A DNA stretch of 64,000 bases from Clostridia bacterium (GTDB lineage Bacteria > Bacillota > Clostridia > Oscillospirales > CAG-272): NCBI GenBank assembly GCA_017411745.1, contig JAFQPM010000002.1, forward strand, positions 1 through 64,000. The letters are read 5' to 3'. The notes beneath the pieces were generated by a model. That model did not search any database. It was given only the letters and a program-made list of their open reading frames with translations, and was not told the DNA's origin. Position 1 is the first letter of the stretch. Each line of letters begins with the position of its first letter. Position numbers and translations under genes: made by a program. Below, piece after piece: positions 1-8,227 of this stretch.

Positions 1-20
1 AAAAAAGCACCATTAAAAAA

Positions 21-56
21 AAACACACGCGACCGCCGCGGCGGTCGCTTGTGTTT
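21..56 (-). terminator. rhaA intrinsic terminator
   Basis: A GC-rich inverted repeat (GCGACCGCC against GGCGGTCGC, with outer AAACACA/TGTGTTT-like arms) lies just past the rhaA stop. Read on the minus strand it is followed by a long T run, as in a Rho-independent terminator. Confidence 0.85.
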
Positions 57-67
57 TTTGTTTATAA

Positions 68-1318
68 TCAAGCTCTCTTGGAGAGAACTTCCTTTTCGTA
101 GGTTTCGATTTCCTTGAGCCAGCAAGAGCCGCCGCAAACGCCGTTTCTCTCGCAGAATTCCATCCAAACGTCACCCATAGGCAGAGTCTTGATCTCTTCC
201 TGCATAGCAAGCATCATAGTGAAGTTGCCTTCATCCTGATACTTCTTGATCTCTGCGTTAGGAGTAAGAAGAGCGTTGAGAAGAGCCTTCTGAACGTTTC
301 TCATACCGATAACGAGAGCAGCAACGCGGTTGATGGAAGCGTCGAAGTAGTCGGTAGCGAGGAATACTCTGTCAAGAGCATCGCAACGAACGACTTCCTT
401 CATCATCTCACGGGTCTCATCGTCGTAAGCAACAACGTGGTCGGAGTCCCAACGGATAGGACGGGTGATGTGGAGCGCGATCTTGTCGGAGAAGACGAGA
501 AGCGCAGGGATCTTATCGGAAACCACCTCGGTAGGATGATAGTGACCGTTATCCATAAGAGGAGTGATGCCTCTGGTAAGAGCGTATGCGAGAGAGAACT
601 CACCGCTACCTACGGTGTAAGCCTCAACGCCGATGCCGAACACCTTAGACTCAACGGTAACGTAGACCTTGCTCTTGTCGTAGCCGCAGCCGATGATCTG
701 GTCGATGGAGTCGGCATATCTCTGACGGGGACCCATTCTGTCGCCGGGAATGTCCTTTGTACCGTCGCCGGTCCATACGTTCATAACGCAGGGATAGCCG
801 GTCTCATTAGCGAAATACTCGGAGATCTTAACACATGCGATACCGTGTCTGATCCAGAAGTTTCTGATCTCGTCGTCGGGGCTGGAGAGGGTAAGACCGT
901 TAGCCTTGGGATGAGAGAAGAATGTGGGATTGAAATCGAGACCGCAGTTATGAGCCTTTGCGAATTCTACCCATCTCTTGAAGTGACGGGGCTCGATAGT
1001 GTCACGGTCGATAACCTCGCCGTCCTCGGCGATAGCGTAGTTAGCGTGAACGTTGATCTTGTGAGTTCCGGGGATAAGGGAGAGAGCCTTGTCAAGGTCT
1101 GCAAAAACCTCGTCGGGAGTTCTTGCGCGTCCGGGATAGTTACCCGTGGTCTGAATACCTCCGGAAAGTGCGCCTGTGCCCTCGAATCCGAGAACGTCGT
1201 CTGCCTGCCAGCAGTGCATGCAAATGCGAACGTCGGAAAGCTTTGCGATAGCCGCTTCGGTGTCAATACCGTACTTAGCGTATATTTCCTTAGCGGACTC
1301 GTATCTTGCGTTTGCCAT
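68..1318 (-). CDS. rhaA: L-rhamnose isomerase
   Basis: Cytoplasmic, metal-dependent ketol isomerase that converts L-rhamnose to L-rhamnulose, the first step of rhamnose breakdown. The 416-residue length and the collinear conserved blocks (for example HCWQADDVLGFEG near residue 35, and HKINVHANY) match the RhaA family over its full length. The ATG at 1318 follows a clean GGAGG, and a sigma-A promoter lies 70 bases upstream. No other rhamnose gene (kinase, aldolase, transporter, regulator) is in the window, although the gene ends only 68 bases from its left edge, past a strong terminator. It therefore appears to be transcribed alone. The family call is confident; whether the enzyme acts on rhamnose or a related 6-deoxyhexose cannot be read from sequence. 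Confidence 0.95.
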   Translation of the reverse strand: MANARYESAKEIYAKYGIDTEAAIAKLSDVRICMHCWQADDVLGFEGTGALSGGIQTTGNYPGRARTPDEVFADLDKALSLIPGTHKINVHANYAIAEDGEVIDRDTIEPRHFKRWVEFAKAHNCGLDFNPTFFSHPKANGLTLSSPDDEIRNFWIRHGIACVKISEYFANETGYPCVMNVWTGDGTKDIPGDRMGPRQRYADSIDQIIGCGYDKSKVYVTVESKVFGIGVEAYTVGSGEFSLAYALTRGITPLMDNGHYHPTEVVSDKIPALLVFSDKIALHITRPIRWDSDHVVAYDDETREMMKEVVRCDALDRVFLATDYFDASINRVAALVIGMRNVQKALLNALLTPNAEIKKYQDEGNFTMMLAMQEEIKTLPMGDVWMEFCERNGVCGGSCWLKEIETYEKEVLSKRA

Positions 1319-1387
1319 AATGACCTCCTGTTATTATGTACTTTTAATTTTTTACTGTTAAATGGCAATATTTATATACCAAATTAT

Positions 1388-1416
1388 ATTATACAATAAA
1401 ATAAAGCCGTTTTCAA
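1388..1416 (-). promoter_or_regulatory. sigma-A promoter of rhaA
   Basis: On the minus strand TTGAAA (1416-1411), a 17-base spacer, then TATAAT (1393-1388), about 70 bases before the rhaA start. It is divergent from the SDR promoter at 1448. No palindromic operator stands out between them. Confidence 0.75.
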
Positions 1417-1447
1417 GAGGTTTGGCGAAAATAATTGTAAAATTCTA

Positions 1448-1476
1448 TTGAAAAAACGACAATAAAATGCTATAAT
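1448..1476 (+). promoter_or_regulatory. sigma-A promoter of the SDR operon
   Basis: TTGAAA, 17-base spacer, TATAAT, ending 33 bases before the ATG of the SDR reductase gene. Confidence 0.75.
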
Positions 1477-1509
1477 CAATATAAACAATCATAAGATCGG
1501 AGACTGAAT

Positions 1510-2226
1510 ATGAAAAAGGTCGTTGTTACAGGCGGATCAAGAGGCATAGGACGCGCGTGCGTCGAGCTTTTTTCCGAAAATGACTGTGCCGTTGCGTTTA
1601 TTTACTGTTCAAACGACGATGCGGCAGAGGACTGCGCCGAGCAAACGGGGGCGTACCCGATAAAAGCGGATCTCTCAGATCCCGAGGAGGCGCAGTGGGC
1701 GTACGACAGAGCCGTTGAATATCTCGGAGGCATCGACGTTCTCGTAAATAACGCAGGAATCAGCGAATCGGGACTTGTGACCGATATGACCGACGATGCC
1801 TGGCAGAGAGTAATAAATACCAATCTTTCGGCTGCATTTTATATGAGCCGTGCCGCCGCAAAGACTTTTGTAGGTAAGCAAAGCGGCACTATAGTTAACG
1901 TGGGCTCGGTCTGGGGAAGATGCGGTGCATCCTGCGAGGCGGCGTATTCGGCATCTAAAGCTGGTCTGCGAGGACTCACCTTGTCGATGGCAAAGGAGCT
2001 TGGGCCCTCGGGAATAAGAGTCAACTGTGTCGAGCCGGGCGTTATCGATACCGATATGAACGCCTGCTACGATGACGACGACCTCGACGCGCTTTGCGAG
2101 GAAACACCTCTGTATAGAATCGGAGATCCCGCCGAGGTCGCGGAGCTTGTATACTTCTTGGCAAGCGAAAAGGCATCCTTTATTACCGCACAGATAATCG
2201 GAGTCGACGGAGGCTTTGGCATTTAA
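1510..2226 (+). CDS. SDR family NAD(P)-dependent oxidoreductase (FabG-like)
   Basis: Classical short-chain dehydrogenase/reductase of 238 residues, cytoplasmic. The cofactor-binding TGGSRGIG is at residues 7-14, the NNAG motif at 80-83, and the catalytic Ser133, Tyr146 and Lys150 (YSASK) are all present, so an active enzyme is expected. The C-terminal GVDGGFGI ending resembles 3-oxoacyl-ACP reductases. No fatty-acid synthesis genes are nearby, so the substrate may be another keto compound such as a sugar or alcohol. It opens a plus-strand unit with a 2H phosphoesterase, an asparaginase and a P-loop kinase-like gene, each separated by only 3 to 9 bases. The ATG follows GGAGA at a suitable distance. 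Confidence 0.85.
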   Translation: MKKVVVTGGSRGIGRACVELFSENDCAVAFIYCSNDDAAEDCAEQTGAYPIKADLSDPEEAQWAYDRAVEYLGGIDVLVNNAGISESGLVTDMTDDAWQRVINTNLSAAFYMSRAAAKTFVGKQSGTIVNVGSVWGRCGASCEAAYSASKAGLRGLTLSMAKELGPSGIRVNCVEPGVIDTDMNACYDDDDLDALCEETPLYRIGDPAEVAELVYFLASEKASFITAQIIGVDGGFGI

Positions 2227-2230
2227 TACC

Positions 2231-2734
2231 ATGGAAGACAAAAAATTTTTAACCGTGATGGCGGTTCTTGACAACCGTACACAAAGAGCAATGGGTGATA
2301 TTCAGAGCGCATTGATCGCAAAGGTCGGGGATGGAACGCAAACTATGGGTATACCGTTTCACATCACCCTCGGGAGCTACTCCACAGATGAGCTTGACTC
2401 GGTGATGGAGCGTGTAAGAGAGGCCGCAAATGTTACGAAGCCCTTTGATATACGCATTCTCGGTCAGGATAGCTTTGGAGATAAGGTCTTGTTTTTAAAG
2501 CCCGAGAAAAGCGAGGAGCTTTTGAGGCTGCGATCCTATTTTGAAAACGACTATGCCCACGGTTACGAGTGGATCCCTCATGCAACGCTGATTTGCGGAG
2601 ATGCAGAGCAGGTGCGGAGTGCCCGTGAGCTTGTATGTACCCTTGACCTACCCCAAAAAGCTACGGTAGTCGGGATCGAGCTTGGCGAGTTTTTTCCTCC
2701 CAAAAAGATAGTACGAATTGATTTTATAGATTAA
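2231..2734 (+). CDS. 2H phosphoesterase / 2'-5' RNA ligase-like protein
   Basis: About 167 residues. Two H-x-T motifs (HIT at residues 44-46, HAT at 117-119) are the twin catalytic signatures of the 2H phosphoesterase superfamily, which includes RNA 2',3'-cyclic phosphodiesterases (ThpR/LigT) and YjcG-like proteins. The frame is open from a TTG at 2216, but that codon sits directly on the SDR gene's GGAGG. The ATG at 2231 is the more credible start, with GGAGG 17 bases upstream and one base of T-rich sequence after the SDR stop region. The substrate is unknown. The arrangement with SDR and asparaginase suggests co-transcription but no shared pathway that I recognise. Confidence 0.75.
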   Translation: MEDKKFLTVMAVLDNRTQRAMGDIQSALIAKVGDGTQTMGIPFHITLGSYSTDELDSVMERVREAANVTKPFDIRILGQDSFGDKVLFLKPEKSEELLRLRSYFENDYAHGYEWIPHATLICGDAEQVRSARELVCTLDLPQKATVVGIELGEFFPPKKIVRIDFID

Positions 2735-2743
2735 AGGATTTTT

Positions 2744-3733
2744 ATGAAACACGTTCTTTTAATAACCACGGGCGGTACGATTGCATCTGCGGAGAGCGAA
2801 AACGGTCTAGTGCCCGCACTTGCCTCTGAGCAACTGCTTTCTCACGTGCCCGAGGTGCGAAATATTTGCAAGGTATCTACTGTTCAGCTTTACAATCTCG
2901 ACAGCACAAATATGCGGCCTGAATATTGGCTCGAGGTGGCGCGATATATCCGCAAGGTTTATGATGAATATGACGGATTTGTCATAACTCACGGTACCGA
3001 TACGATGGCGTATGCCGCGGCTATGCTGCATTATCTTATACAGAATAGCAAAAAGCCGATAGTCCTGACGGGCGCACAGATACCGATAGAAAAAAGAGAC
3101 ACCGACGCCAGAGAGAATCTGACCGATGCCTTTCTTTTCGCATCCGACGATGACGCGTGCGGTGTTCATATTGTCTTTGGAGATAAAATTATCGCGGCTA
3201 CGAGAGCGAGAAAGACGAGAACAAAGAGCTTCAACGCCTTTTCAAGCATAGATTATCCCGAAATCGGCTTCATCCGAGGCGGTGTCGTACGCTATTATAT
3301 CAAGGAGAAATATACAGAGCCCGTAACCTTCTGTGACGAGATAGATACCTCGGTCATCGTGGTGAAGCTGATACCCGGTATGAGCGCGGATATTTTTGAT
3401 TTTATTGCCGACAGATACCACGCGGTCATCATCGAAAGCTTCGGAGTCGGCGGCTTGCCGTACTACGACAACGACGAGTTCGTTGAAAAGATCGAAAAGC
3501 TGATCGCAAAGGGTGTCAGAATCGTCATTACCACGCAGGTGCCGCACGAGGGAAGTGATATGGGAGTTTATCAGGTGGGCTTGCGCATAAAGCAGAGATA
3601 CGAGCTGCCCGAGGCATACGATATGACCACCGAGGCGGTCGTTGCCAAGGTCATGTGGGCACTTCCGCAGTGCAAGACCTCGTCCGAGTTTGCAAAGCTT
3701 TTCCATACACCCGTAGGGAATGATACGATTTAA
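2744..3733 (+). CDS. ansA: L-asparaginase (type I-like)
   Basis: Hydrolyses L-asparagine to aspartate and ammonia. The two catalytic signatures of the family are present: TGGTIAS at residues 9-15 with the nucleophile Thr12, and HGTDTMAY with HGTD at 83-86. There is no signal peptide, so a cytoplasmic type I enzyme is likely; 329 residues is the usual length. An AAAGGA precedes the ATG, nine bases after the previous gene stops. Glutaminase side activity or a role in D-amino acid or isoaspartyl metabolism cannot be excluded from sequence. Confidence 0.9.
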   Translation: MKHVLLITTGGTIASAESENGLVPALASEQLLSHVPEVRNICKVSTVQLYNLDSTNMRPEYWLEVARYIRKVYDEYDGFVITHGTDTMAYAAAMLHYLIQNSKKPIVLTGAQIPIEKRDTDARENLTDAFLFASDDDACGVHIVFGDKIIAATRARKTRTKSFNAFSSIDYPEIGFIRGGVVRYYIKEKYTEPVTFCDEIDTSVIVVKLIPGMSADIFDFIADRYHAVIIESFGVGGLPYYDNDEFVEKIEKLIAKGVRIVITTQVPHEGSDMGVYQVGLRIKQRYELPEAYDMTTEAVVAKVMWALPQCKTSSEFAKLFHTPVGNDTI

Positions 3734-3736
3734 AAA

Positions 3737-4312
3737 ATGGATATGCAAAAAACGCTTTTAATTATTATAGGACCTCATGCAGTGGGAAAAATGACCGTGG
3801 GGCAGGAGCTGGCGAGGATAACCGAATTGACGCTTTTTCATAATCATATGTCAATAGAGCTTGTTCGTAAGCTTTTCAAGCATTCCGACAAGGAATGGAG
3901 CGAGCTTAATACTACTATACGCCAAACGGTTTTTGAGCTGTTTGCCAGAGGAGATTTTCCGGGTCTGATTTTTACGTATATGTGCGATTTTGATATGCAA
4001 AGTGAATTTGACTATCTTTGCTCCGTAACAGAGATTTTTGAATCAAACGGTGCGAAATGTCACGTTGTTGAGCTTTGTGCTGATTTTGACGTAAGACTTG
4101 AACGAAATAAGACGGAAAATCGCCTTGTCCATAAGGAATCTAAGCGAGATCTTGAATGGAGTGAGCGAGAGATGCGCTCCACAAGTCAAAATCACCGTCT
4201 GAATTCATACGAGGGAGAAAATCTACCGTTTGAAAGCTACTTGAAGATTGATAATACGTTTCTTGAGCCACAGACTGTGGCAGAAATGATAAAGAAGCAT
4301 TTTGATCTATAA
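3737..4312 (+). CDS. P-loop NTPase, shikimate-kinase-like AAA family protein
   Basis: A 191-residue P-loop protein. The Walker A is GPHAVGKMT (residues 12-20), in which the usual Ser/Thr after GK is Met followed by Thr. This variant recurs in a family of small uncharacterised kinase-like proteins annotated as AAA ATPases, so it is probably functional. The fold should be that of a small-molecule kinase (shikimate or gluconate kinase-like); the substrate is unknown. It starts three bases after the asparaginase stop with no strong ribosome binding site, consistent with translational coupling. A second in-frame ATG at 3743 could be the true start. It is the last gene before a bidirectional terminator. 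Confidence 0.7.
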   Translation: MDMQKTLLIIIGPHAVGKMTVGQELARITELTLFHNHMSIELVRKLFKHSDKEWSELNTTIRQTVFELFARGDFPGLIFTYMCDFDMQSEFDYLCSVTEIFESNGAKCHVVELCADFDVRLERNKTENRLVHKESKRDLEWSEREMRSTSQNHRLNSYEGENLPFESYLKIDNTFLEPQTVAEMIKKHFDL

Positions 4313-4340
4313 ATCAAAAAGTAAGACGATATCCATTGAA

Positions 4341-4371
4341 AAAACCGTTGCGTTTGTTACGCAACGGTTTT
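4341..4371. terminator. bidirectional terminator
   Basis: A 12-bp perfect stem (AAAACCGTTGCG / CGCAACGGTTTT) with a 7-base loop lies between convergent genes. It has T runs in both directions. Confidence 0.9.
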
Positions 4372-4376
4372 ATTCT

Positions 4377-4667
4377 TTACGATTCAGACAAAAACTTCTC
4401 GTACCAGAAGATTCCATAGTTGAACGCCTCAAACATACCTTCTTTATCGGCCTGCTTAAGAATCTTGCCGCTCTCGGATTCGATAATCTGAATAAATATC
4501 TTTCCGGGCACCTTAACGCCTTCCTTTTCAACGTACGACATTATCTCAAAGATCAGAACGCATCTTTCGGTAAAATCTCCGTAGCAGATAGTGTCCTTTT
4601 CTCTTACAAGGGGCTTGTTTTTGTAATAAAGGATGTTTCCCTTGACCTGTTCACGTGTTTCAGCCAT
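4377..4667 (-). CDS. conserved small protein of unknown function
   Basis: A 96-residue soluble protein without a signal peptide or membrane segment and with no domain I can name. It is mixed charged and looks like a single compact alpha/beta domain (strand-rich start around NILYYKNKPLVR, helical end near FNYGIFWYEKF). A promoter (TTGACT-17-TATAAT) lies upstream and a terminator directly downstream, so it is a single-gene unit. That dedicated transcription and codon usage like its neighbours support a real gene. I do not recognise a function. Confidence 0.7.
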   Translation of the reverse strand: MAETREQVKGNILYYKNKPLVREKDTICYGDFTERCVLIFEIMSYVEKEGVKVPGKIFIQIIESESGKILKQADKEGMFEAFNYGIFWYEKFLSES

Positions 4668-4733
4668 TTATATCACCTTGTCCGATCTCTCGAACCGTCC
4701 TTTCATCAGTTTAAAACATTATATCAACTATAG

Positions 4734-4762
4734 ATTATAACACACCAAAGCCGTCAAGTCAA
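4734..4762 (-). promoter_or_regulatory. sigma-A promoter of the small unknown gene
   Basis: Minus strand TTGACT (4762-4757), 17-base spacer, TATAAT (4739-4734), about 67 bases upstream of the ATG at 4667. Confidence 0.7.
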
Positions 4763-4799
4763 TAACAATTCAGTAATGTTTTCTGTTAATTTACAATTA

Positions 4800-6011
4800 T
4801 TAGCTCAAAAACGGGTGCTTTTTCAGAAAATAATCGGTCTGCATGTCGTCCGACATTGCTCGAGCATATAAAGCGTCGGATGCTCGGAGTATTTCGGTAA
4901 GACAACCGTCGGGAGCATCGGCAGGCTTGGTTATTATCGGGAAAGCCGAGCTTTTTCTGATTTTTGCAAGGTGAGTTCTGCCTTTCTCACTTGCCGCCAA
5001 AAGAGTGGTGTACTCGGGAACTGCCTTTGAGAAACGGTTTGATACACCGAGCAGGGCGAATAATGCCACGCGATTGATTCTCGCATCGGTATATCTTGAA
5101 TTATATGCTTTCTTTAAAAACTCATTTAAACCGCGCGTGTTTTTCGCAGCGTTGCAAAGCCGTTCGACTATGCCGCAACCGTCCTCGGCAACAAAGTCAC
5201 CGCCGCCCGACCTCGAGATCGCGCGAGAAATTATTTCCGCGGGAGTTAAAAGACTGAAGAAGCTGATTATCTCCTTGCCGATCCCGTCGCTGAATACGGG
5301 AGCTTTGCCGTCTTCCTGCGCTCTCTGAAGCACCGCTAAAGCCTCTTTTGGCATACTGTTTGACGAAATCGAAAAAAATCCGCTTTCATTATTTTTCACC
5401 GCACCGCGAAGAGCTGTAGCCGAAGGATTTTCGGTGTCCGACAGAGTTCGTTTGCTGTAGCCCGCGCCCTCGCGCTTTATAGGGAAAACGTCCATATCTA
5501 CACCGAGATCCTTTATCGCAGAAAGGTAGGATATTCCGAGAATATCATTTGAGAGAGGCGAGAGATCGCCCTCAACAAAGCGAGCAAGTGTGTCGAAATA
5601 CGCTTTCGCCGCACCAACACTATTATCTGCCTTGGAGTAATCCGAGATAAATTCGTCCGAGCAAGCCGCATCGGCGGCTTTTCTTAAAAGGGAAAGATCG
5701 GCGCTTTCGCTACCAAAGCTCAACGTATCAACGCCAAGCGACGATAAAATATGCACTCCTGCGCGTGAAAATCCCTCTGCAGAAAAGGAGGAGAAGGGAA
5801 AAGGAAGCTCAACGACGATATCTGCACCGCATCTGACCGCGCTCTCGGCTCGAGTGTACTTATCCGCAATCGCAAGCTCGCCACGTTGGGAGAAATTGCC
5901 ACTCATAGCGCACACGACAAGCTCAAATCCGCTTTGCCTCAAGATCTCTATTTGATACGCGTGACCGTTATGAAACGGATTGTATTCGCAAACTATTCCA
6001 ACGGATTTCAA
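4800..6011 (-). CDS. tmcAL: tRNA(Met) cytidine acetate ligase (TmcAL/YlbM)
   Basis: Nucleotidyltransferase-fold enzyme that activates acetate with ATP to make N4-acetylcytidine at the wobble position of elongator tRNA-Met. The N-terminal EYNPFHNGH block carries the HxGH-type nucleotide-binding motif, and the following MSGNFSQRGE and ADIVVELPF segments are typical of the family. The frame stays open up to 6062, but no Shine-Dalgarno fits there. A TTG at 6011 preceded by AAAGGAG at good spacing begins directly at the conserved KSVGIVCEYN, so I take TTG as the start (403 residues). It is monocistronic, and the gene upstream (yceD) is divergent. Confidence 0.9.
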   Translation of the reverse strand: MKSVGIVCEYNPFHNGHAYQIEILRQSGFELVVCAMSGNFSQRGELAIADKYTRAESAVRCGADIVVELPFPFSSFSAEGFSRAGVHILSSLGVDTLSFGSESADLSLLRKAADAACSDEFISDYSKADNSVGAAKAYFDTLARFVEGDLSPLSNDILGISYLSAIKDLGVDMDVFPIKREGAGYSKRTLSDTENPSATALRGAVKNNESGFFSISSNSMPKEALAVLQRAQEDGKAPVFSDGIGKEIISFFSLLTPAEIISRAISRSGGGDFVAEDGCGIVERLCNAAKNTRGLNEFLKKAYNSRYTDARINRVALFALLGVSNRFSKAVPEYTTLLAASEKGRTHLAKIRKSSAFPIITKPADAPDGCLTEILRASDALYARAMSDDMQTDYFLKKHPFLS

Positions 6012-6163
6012 AATTCTCGCACTCCTTTCCCAAAAAACTGTTTCCACGTTCAAGTATATCATTTTTTTGCCCGAATGTCAAGAAAAATCCGAGCATCACC
6101 GCTAAACGAGAAATTTTTTGAGAAAAAATTGATAAAAACCTTTCCAAAAAATCAAAAAAACTC

Positions 6164-6192
6164 TTGACAAAATGCGTTTTGTTATGTATAAT
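6164..6192 (+). promoter_or_regulatory. consensus sigma-A promoter of yceD-rpmF
   Basis: A perfect match to both boxes: TTGACA (6164-6169), 17-base spacer, TATAAT (6187-6192). Transcription should start near 6199, downstream of the 6164 codon that would otherwise open the longer frame. Confidence 0.9.
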
Positions 6193-6235
6193 AGTTAAAG
6201 TCGTATTTTATGTCTTGATGAAGGGTGGTTTTTGT

Positions 6236-6754
6236 ATGATATTGGACGTAGGACCTCTTCTCAGAGGAGAAAAGAGCCGAATAACCTTTGAGTACGAAAT
6301 CGAGCCCATTCCTATGGACAGAGTGAAATTCTTAAGCGGCGCTCACGTAATGGGAGAGATAACCGATAGTGCGGGTTATATGGAGCTGAAAGCCGAGGCT
6401 CATCTTGCGTATGAGACCGAGTGTGACAGATGCCTGGATACCGTAACGGGCGAGTTTGTGCTCGACTTCGAGCGTGTCGTTGCTGATGAAGGAACGCTTA
6501 CCGAGGAGCAGATAGAGGATAACGTTGACGAGTACGTGATAGTCGAGAACGGAAAGCTCGACATCGACGAACAGCTCGCCGAGGCGCTCTTGCTCGATTT
6601 CCCGAGAAAGATCCTCTGTACAGACGACTGTCCGGGATTATGTCCCAAATGCGGAAAATCTCTTAAACATGGCGATTGCGGTTGTCAGAAAAAGGAGATA
6701 GATCCCCGCTTGGCAGTTCTGGCTCAGCTTCTTAATAAGGAAGACGAGACTTAA
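6236..6754 (+). CDS. yceD: DUF177/YceD family protein (23S rRNA accumulation protein)
   Basis: About 172 residues. The C-terminal cysteine cluster (CTDDCPGLCPKCG, followed by CGC) and the LDFPRKILC block are hallmarks of DUF177/YceD, a family needed for normal 23S rRNA levels in other organisms and almost always encoded next to rpmF, as here. The frame opens at 6164, but that lies inside the promoter. The ATG at 6236 follows AGGGTGG at good distance. It is co-transcribed with rpmF 81 bases downstream. A zinc-binding role for the C-terminal cysteines is likely but inferred. Confidence 0.9.
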   Translation: MILDVGPLLRGEKSRITFEYEIEPIPMDRVKFLSGAHVMGEITDSAGYMELKAEAHLAYETECDRCLDTVTGEFVLDFERVVADEGTLTEEQIEDNVDEYVIVENGKLDIDEQLAEALLLDFPRKILCTDDCPGLCPKCGKSLKHGDCGCQKKEIDPRLAVLAQLLNKEDET

Positions 6755-6835
6755 GCGACAAACCAAAACAGTAAAAAATAAAATTAATTATAAATCGGAG
6801 GCGTACGTGAGTACGTACCGAGAGGAGGTTTCAAT

Positions 6836-7027
6836 ATGGCAGTACCGAAGAAGAAAGTGTCGAAAGCACGCAGAGATAAGAGAAGATCCAACAATTCCAA
6901 GCTCACTATGCCCGGACTTGTTAAGTGCTCCAATCCCGCTTGCTCCGAAATGGTCGCACCTCACTGCGTATGCAAGGTTTGCGGATACTACGGCGGTAAG
7001 AAGGTTCTCAACGTAAAAGAGGCTTAA
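6836..7027 (+). CDS. rpmF: 50S ribosomal protein L32
   Basis: A 63-residue basic protein beginning MAVPKKKVSKARRDKRRS, the standard L32 start. Four cysteines in two C-x2-C or C-x4-C type pairs (CSNPAC and CKVC) form the zinc ribbon, so this is a zinc-binding (C+) L32 rather than a zinc-free paralogue. A strong GAGAGGAGG site precedes the ATG. It follows yceD as in most Firmicutes. The usual next genes (plsX, acpP, rnc) are absent, and a terminator follows immediately. Confidence 0.97.
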   Translation: MAVPKKKVSKARRDKRRSNNSKLTMPGLVKCSNPACSEMVAPHCVCKVCGYYGGKKVLNVKEA

Positions 7028-7044
7028 TCGACGAAAAAGTAAAT

Positions 7045-7080
7045 AAAAAGGGATTCCGATAAGGGATTCCTTTTTATTTT
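7045..7080 (+). terminator. rpmF terminator
   Basis: A 13-bp stem with two G-U pairs (arms beginning AAAAAGGG and ending CCTTTTT) around a 5-base loop, with T-rich sequence after it. Confidence 0.85.
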
Positions 7081-7121
7081 CCCAAAAACGCAAATAAATT
7101 TCAAGGATTTGCGAAATACTC

Positions 7122-7150
7122 TTGCATTTTCTTCGATTTCGTTGTATAAT
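7122..7150 (+). promoter_or_regulatory. sigma-A promoter of mrp
   Basis: TTGCAT, 17-base spacer, TATAAT, 38 bases before the mrp ATG. Confidence 0.75.
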
Positions 7151-7188
7151 AATTGTCGGTAATACAGTACGAAAGGATAAGTATAAAA

Positions 7189-8028
7189 ATGGCAGAAGGA
7201 TGTACTCACGACTGTTCGTCGTGTTCACTTAATTGTCCGTCTAAGAACGGAGGAGTTCCCAAGGATGAGGCGAACCCCAAAAGCAACGTAAAGCATATAA
7301 TAGCCGTAGTCAGCGGAAAGGGCGGAGTAGGTAAATCGCTCGTTACCTCGATGCTTGCGGTTCATTTAAGCCGTGAAGGCTATGCGGTCGGTATTCTTGA
7401 TGCCGACGTTACGGGTCCGTCTATTCCCAAGGCGTTCGGCTTGAAGGAGGACGTTGAGGGTGACGGAGAGGGCGCTATGCTTCCTCCTATGACCGCTACG
7501 GGAATCAAGATGATGTCGGTCAATCTTATGCTTGACGATGAGACCAGACCTGTCGTATGGCGTGGCTCTATCATCTCGTCAACAGTCCGTCAGTTCTGGA
7601 AGGACACCGCATGGGGCGACCTCGACTACCTTATCATAGATTGCCCTCCAGGTACGGGCGACGTTCCGCTTACCGTGTTCCAGAGCCTCCCGATAGACGG
7701 CTGCGTTATCGTCTCCAGCCCGCAGGAGCTTGTTTCCATGATCGTTAAAAAGGCGGCGAATATGGCGGATATGATGAACGTTTCCGTGCTCGGTCTCGTT
7801 GAGAATATGAGCTATATCAAGTGCCCCGATTGCGGCAAGGAGATAAAGGTCTTCGGCGAGAGCCATATCGAAGAGATTGCCAACGAGTTTGGCTACGAGC
7901 TGCTTGCCAAGGTTCCGATCGACCCCGAGATCGCGTCCTACGTGGACAAGGGATGGATCGAAACTGTCAAGTGCGACTATCTTGAAGCGGCGGCAAAGAG
8001 AATAGCCGAAAAATGCGAAAATAAATAA
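7189..8028 (+). CDS. mrp: Mrp/NBP35-family iron-sulfur cluster carrier ATPase
   Basis: Cytoplasmic P-loop ATPase of the ParA/MinD fold that binds and passes on Fe-S clusters. The deviant Walker A GKGGVGKS is at residues 43-50, with the DADVTGPSIPK segment after it and the conserved C-x2-C (CPDC) near residue 211 that holds the bridging cluster. The N-terminus carries an extra cysteine set (Cys5, 9, 12, 16 in CTHDCSSCSLNC), as in NBP35-type members. The ATG at 7189 has AAAGGA in front; the longer frame from 7153 would start inside the promoter region. The gene is transcribed alone between its own promoter and terminator. Its CTHDCS motif recurs at the C-terminus of the YlbF protein at 16924. 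Confidence 0.92.
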   Translation: MAEGCTHDCSSCSLNCPSKNGGVPKDEANPKSNVKHIIAVVSGKGGVGKSLVTSMLAVHLSREGYAVGILDADVTGPSIPKAFGLKEDVEGDGEGAMLPPMTATGIKMMSVNLMLDDETRPVVWRGSIISSTVRQFWKDTAWGDLDYLIIDCPPGTGDVPLTVFQSLPIDGCVIVSSPQELVSMIVKKAANMADMMNVSVLGLVENMSYIKCPDCGKEIKVFGESHIEEIANEFGYELLAKVPIDPEIASYVDKGWIETVKCDYLEAAAKRIAEKCENK

Positions 8029-8038
8029 TGAACTCTAT

Positions 8039-8071
8039 GGGGAAAAGCCTTTGATTCAAGGTCTTTTCCCC
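8039..8071 (+). terminator. mrp terminator
   Basis: Stem GGGGAAAAG / CTTTTCCCC with a partly paired interior, 10 bases past the stop. The following T content is modest, so termination may be incomplete. Confidence 0.65.
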
Positions 8072-8140
8072 TAAAATTGTTGTTACTGCGGCAAAATGTC
8101 GCAGTGAATTTCGTGCGAAGCAAAAATTCATAAATAATAC

Positions 8141-8169
8141 TTGAAAAATAAGCCGATATGGTGTACAAT
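8141..8169 (+). promoter_or_regulatory. sigma-A promoter of the yfmF operon
   Basis: TTGAAA, 17-base spacer, TACAAT, ending 58 bases before the yfmF ATG. The leader contains a small CGCC/GGCG hairpin near 8200. Confidence 0.7.
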
Positions 8170-8227
8170 ATACTAAATATGTAATTTGAAAGGATCCTGA
8201 CGCCCAAAAGGCGCGCATAGGAAGTAA

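Noticed and set aside
437-1399. 320-residue open frame on the plus strand
   Set aside because: It is antisense to rhaA, has no ribosome binding site and reads as a low-complexity shadow; rhaA matches its family end to end.
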